Positions 12,831 through 14,246 of a DNA stretch of 14,246 nucleotides are shown here, piece after piece. The notes beneath the pieces were generated by a model. The model made no database searches, was not told where the DNA came from, and was given only the letters and a program-made list of their open reading frames with translations. Source of the DNA: RGIG8767 sp964386235. Lineage in GTDB: Bacteria > Bacillota > Clostridia > Lachnospirales > Lachnospiraceae. The position numbers and the translations under genes were made by a program. The stretch covers positions 1 through 14,246 of the forward strand of contig CAYLSH010000051.1 of assembly GCA_964386235.1 (NCBI GenBank), given 5' to 3'. The stretch's first letter is position 1. Each line of letters begins with the position of its first letter.

Positions 12831-13563
12831 CAAAAACGTAAAGATTCATGTGGAGCATCTGAAAAAGAATTTCGGGGCTTTAGAAGTGTTAAAAGATATT
12901 TCGACGGACATCTACGAAGGAGAAGTGGTTGTTGTGATCGGACCATCCGGTTCGGGTAAATCCACTTTCTTACGTTGTCTGAATCGTTTAGAAGAGGTTT
13001 CTTCCGGAACGGTTATTGTGGATGGTACGGACATTACCAAAAAGAAGGTCAATATCAATAAAGTAAGAGAAGATATCGGAATGGTATTTCAGCATTTCAA
13101 TCTTTTCCAGAATCTGAATATCATTGACAATCTTATGCTTGCTCCTACGCAGCTTAAAAAATGTTCCAAAGAAGAAGCCAAAAAGCGTGCCATGGATATG
13201 CTTGCCAAGGTAGGGCTTGCAGAAAAAGCAGAGAGTTATCCAAGCCAGTTATCCGGAGGACAAAAGCAGCGTGTGGCAATTGCAAGAGCACTTTGTATGC
13301 AGCCCGACATCATGCTTTTTGATGAGCCGACTTCTGCTTTGGACCCGGAAATGGTCGGAGAAGTATTGCAGGTTATGAAAGATCTGGCGGCGGATGGCAT
13401 GACCATGGTTATTGTGACACACGAAATGGGATTTGCAAGAGAAGTGGCAGACAGAGTGTTATTTATGGATGGCGGTTATATCGTAGAAGAAGGAACTCCG
13501 CAGGAAGTATTGCTCAATCCGAAGGAGCCAAGAACCATAGATTTCTTAAATAAGGTATTATAG
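12817..13563 (+). CDS. Amino-acid ABC transporter ATP-binding protein (GlnQ/HisP family)
   Basis: A 248-residue nucleotide-binding subunit that powers uptake through the adjacent permease. All ABC motifs are intact: Walker A GPSGSGKST (42-50), Q-loop Q92 in VFQHFNLF, signature LSGGQ (145-149), Walker B IMLFDEP with D169 and catalytic E170, D-loop SALD, and the switch H202 in VTHEMGFA. Sequence and length place it in the polar amino-acid importer group. The ATG at 12817 lies inside the end of the permease gene (14-nt overlap, different frame) with AAAGGAG 5 nt upstream. Substrate naming beyond polar amino acid is not justified. Confidence 0.96.
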   Translation: MLDANKNVKIHVEHLKKNFGALEVLKDISTDIYEGEVVVVIGPSGSGKSTFLRCLNRLEEVSSGTVIVDGTDITKKKVNINKVREDIGMVFQHFNLFQNLNIIDNLMLAPTQLKKCSKEEAKKRAMDMLAKVGLAEKAESYPSQLSGGQKQRVAIARALCMQPDIMLFDEPTSALDPEMVGEVLQVMKDLAADGMTMVIVTHEMGFAREVADRVLFMDGGYIVEEGTPQEVLLNPKEPRTIDFLNKVL

Positions 13564-13573
13564 GAGAAGGCCT

Positions 13574-14167
13574 ATGAAAAAGATAATTACGATCAGCCGG
13601 GAATTTGGCGCCGGCGGCGGACAGATCGGCAAAGCAGTAGCACAGAGGCTTGGTTATTATTACCTGGACAAGGATATGATCATTCGTTCCGCCATGGAGT
13701 CTTCGAGCCTGACAGCCGCTGATTTCAGGACATATGATGAAAAAGTGCCCTTTGATTTTGGATTCGGACAGAGTTTGTTTGATTTTTACAACAAACCCCT
13801 GAATGAACGCCTTTTTGCCGCACAACGCGAGGCAATATTAAAAGCGGGCGAAAAGGGAAATTGTGTGATTGTAGGACGGAATGCCAACGTGATCTTAAAA
13901 GAATTTGATTATTCTTTACATGTATTTGTGGCTGCAACCCAGTATTTCCGCCTTCAGAATCTGAAAAGTAAAATGCCGGATTATTCCGAAAGCAAGATTT
14001 TGGAAGAAATGAAATCCGTGGACAAAACCAGAAGAAAGTATTGCACCTATTATACCAATACGGAATTTGGGCATGCGGATTATTATGATCTCACACTCAA
14101 AAGTTCTACGCTGGGAATTGACACCTGCGTGGATATTATCTGCAATATTGCAAGTGAGAATGAATAA
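13574..14167 (+). CDS. Cytidylate kinase-like family protein
   Basis: A 197-residue soluble protein opening with ITISREFGAGGGQIGKAVA, the characteristic start of the cytidylate-kinase-like family common in Clostridia. The GAGGGQIGK segment (12-20) is a P-loop-like nucleotide site, unlike the classic GxxGxGKS/T. It is followed by LGYYYLDKDMI, and later by IVGRNANVIL and an Arg-rich LID-like part (about 150-158). The true CMP kinase (Cmk) is a different, larger protein, so the phosphate acceptor here is not known. The gene starts 10 nt after the ATPase stop with GGAGAAGG upstream, so it is probably in the same transcript as the permease and ATPase, although no functional link to transport is evident. 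Confidence 0.85.
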   Translation: MKKIITISREFGAGGGQIGKAVAQRLGYYYLDKDMIIRSAMESSSLTAADFRTYDEKVPFDFGFGQSLFDFYNKPLNERLFAAQREAILKAGEKGNCVIVGRNANVILKEFDYSLHVFVAATQYFRLQNLKSKMPDYSESKILEEMKSVDKTRRKYCTYYTNTEFGHADYYDLTLKSSTLGIDTCVDIICNIASENE

Positions 14168-14182
14168 AGGAGAATACATAGC

Positions 14183-14233
14183 ATGAAACTTGGAATCGTA
14201 ATATGCGAGCCTATTTCATATAAGTTGTTATAA
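14183..14233 (+). CDS. Short reading frame at right edge, truncated gene or small peptide
   Basis: AAAGGAG (14166-14172) with a 10-nt spacer precedes an ATG at 14183, 15 nt after the previous stop. The frame gives only 16 residues (MKLGIVICEPISYKLL) before TAA at 14231-14233, and the window ends 13 nt later. The start resembles an ordinary downstream operon gene that has been cut short by a mutation, a frameshift or an insertion beyond the edge. A real 16-residue peptide is less likely. I do not recognise it. Confidence 0.25.
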   Translation: MKLGIVICEPISYKLL

Positions 14234-14246
14234 CTCCTTAAATGGC

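Overview
The window reads as chromosomal DNA of an anaerobic, low-to-moderate G+C Firmicute, most likely a Clostridia member close to Lachnospiraceae. The basis is a PolC-type replicative polymerase directly behind ispG, strong AGGAG-type ribosome binding sites, rubrerythrin, a separate FchA-type cyclohydrolase next to folD, and a cytidylate-kinase-like protein. Every gene I can support lies on the + strand, and all but one (a doubtful short frame at the right edge) are ordinary intact reading frames. I see no tRNA, rRNA, CRISPR array, transposase or phage gene.

Layout. (1) 1-145 is an A/C-rich leader with two small inverted repeats. (2) 146-2190 holds a signalling pair, a PP2C-family phosphatase and a membrane-anchored Hanks-type Ser/Thr kinase with an unusual catalytic loop. 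(3) 2284-8243 holds ispG (isoprenoid precursor synthesis) and polC, 8 nt apart. A candidate promoter sits inside a perfect AT-rich palindrome in front of ispG. polC carries an exact, in-frame 297-bp tandem duplication in the polymerase core. (4) 8282-9719 holds a one-carbon pair, an FTCD_C-family cyclohydrolase (fchA) and folD, separated by one base. (5) 9789-11134 holds rubrerythrin and a class-I glutamine-amidotransferase-like hydrolase, apparently separately transcribed. (6) 11235-13563 is a polar amino-acid ABC importer (lipoprotein, permease, ATPase) with a strong intrinsic terminator between the binding protein and the permease. (7) 13574-14167 is a cytidylate-kinase-like protein, followed at the right edge by a well-positioned RBS and ATG that run into a stop after 16 codons.

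The two observations most worth following are these. First, the polC duplication (residues 889-987 repeated as 988-1086) doubles part of the palm of an essential polymerase, so it is either a very recent mutation with functional consequences or an assembly error. Second, FolD has lost the Lys and Gln of the cyclohydrolase catalytic triad while an independent cyclohydrolase gene lies immediately upstream. This suggests the normally bifunctional enzyme has been split into a dehydrogenase-only FolD plus FchA. I did not find a wholly new multi-gene system.
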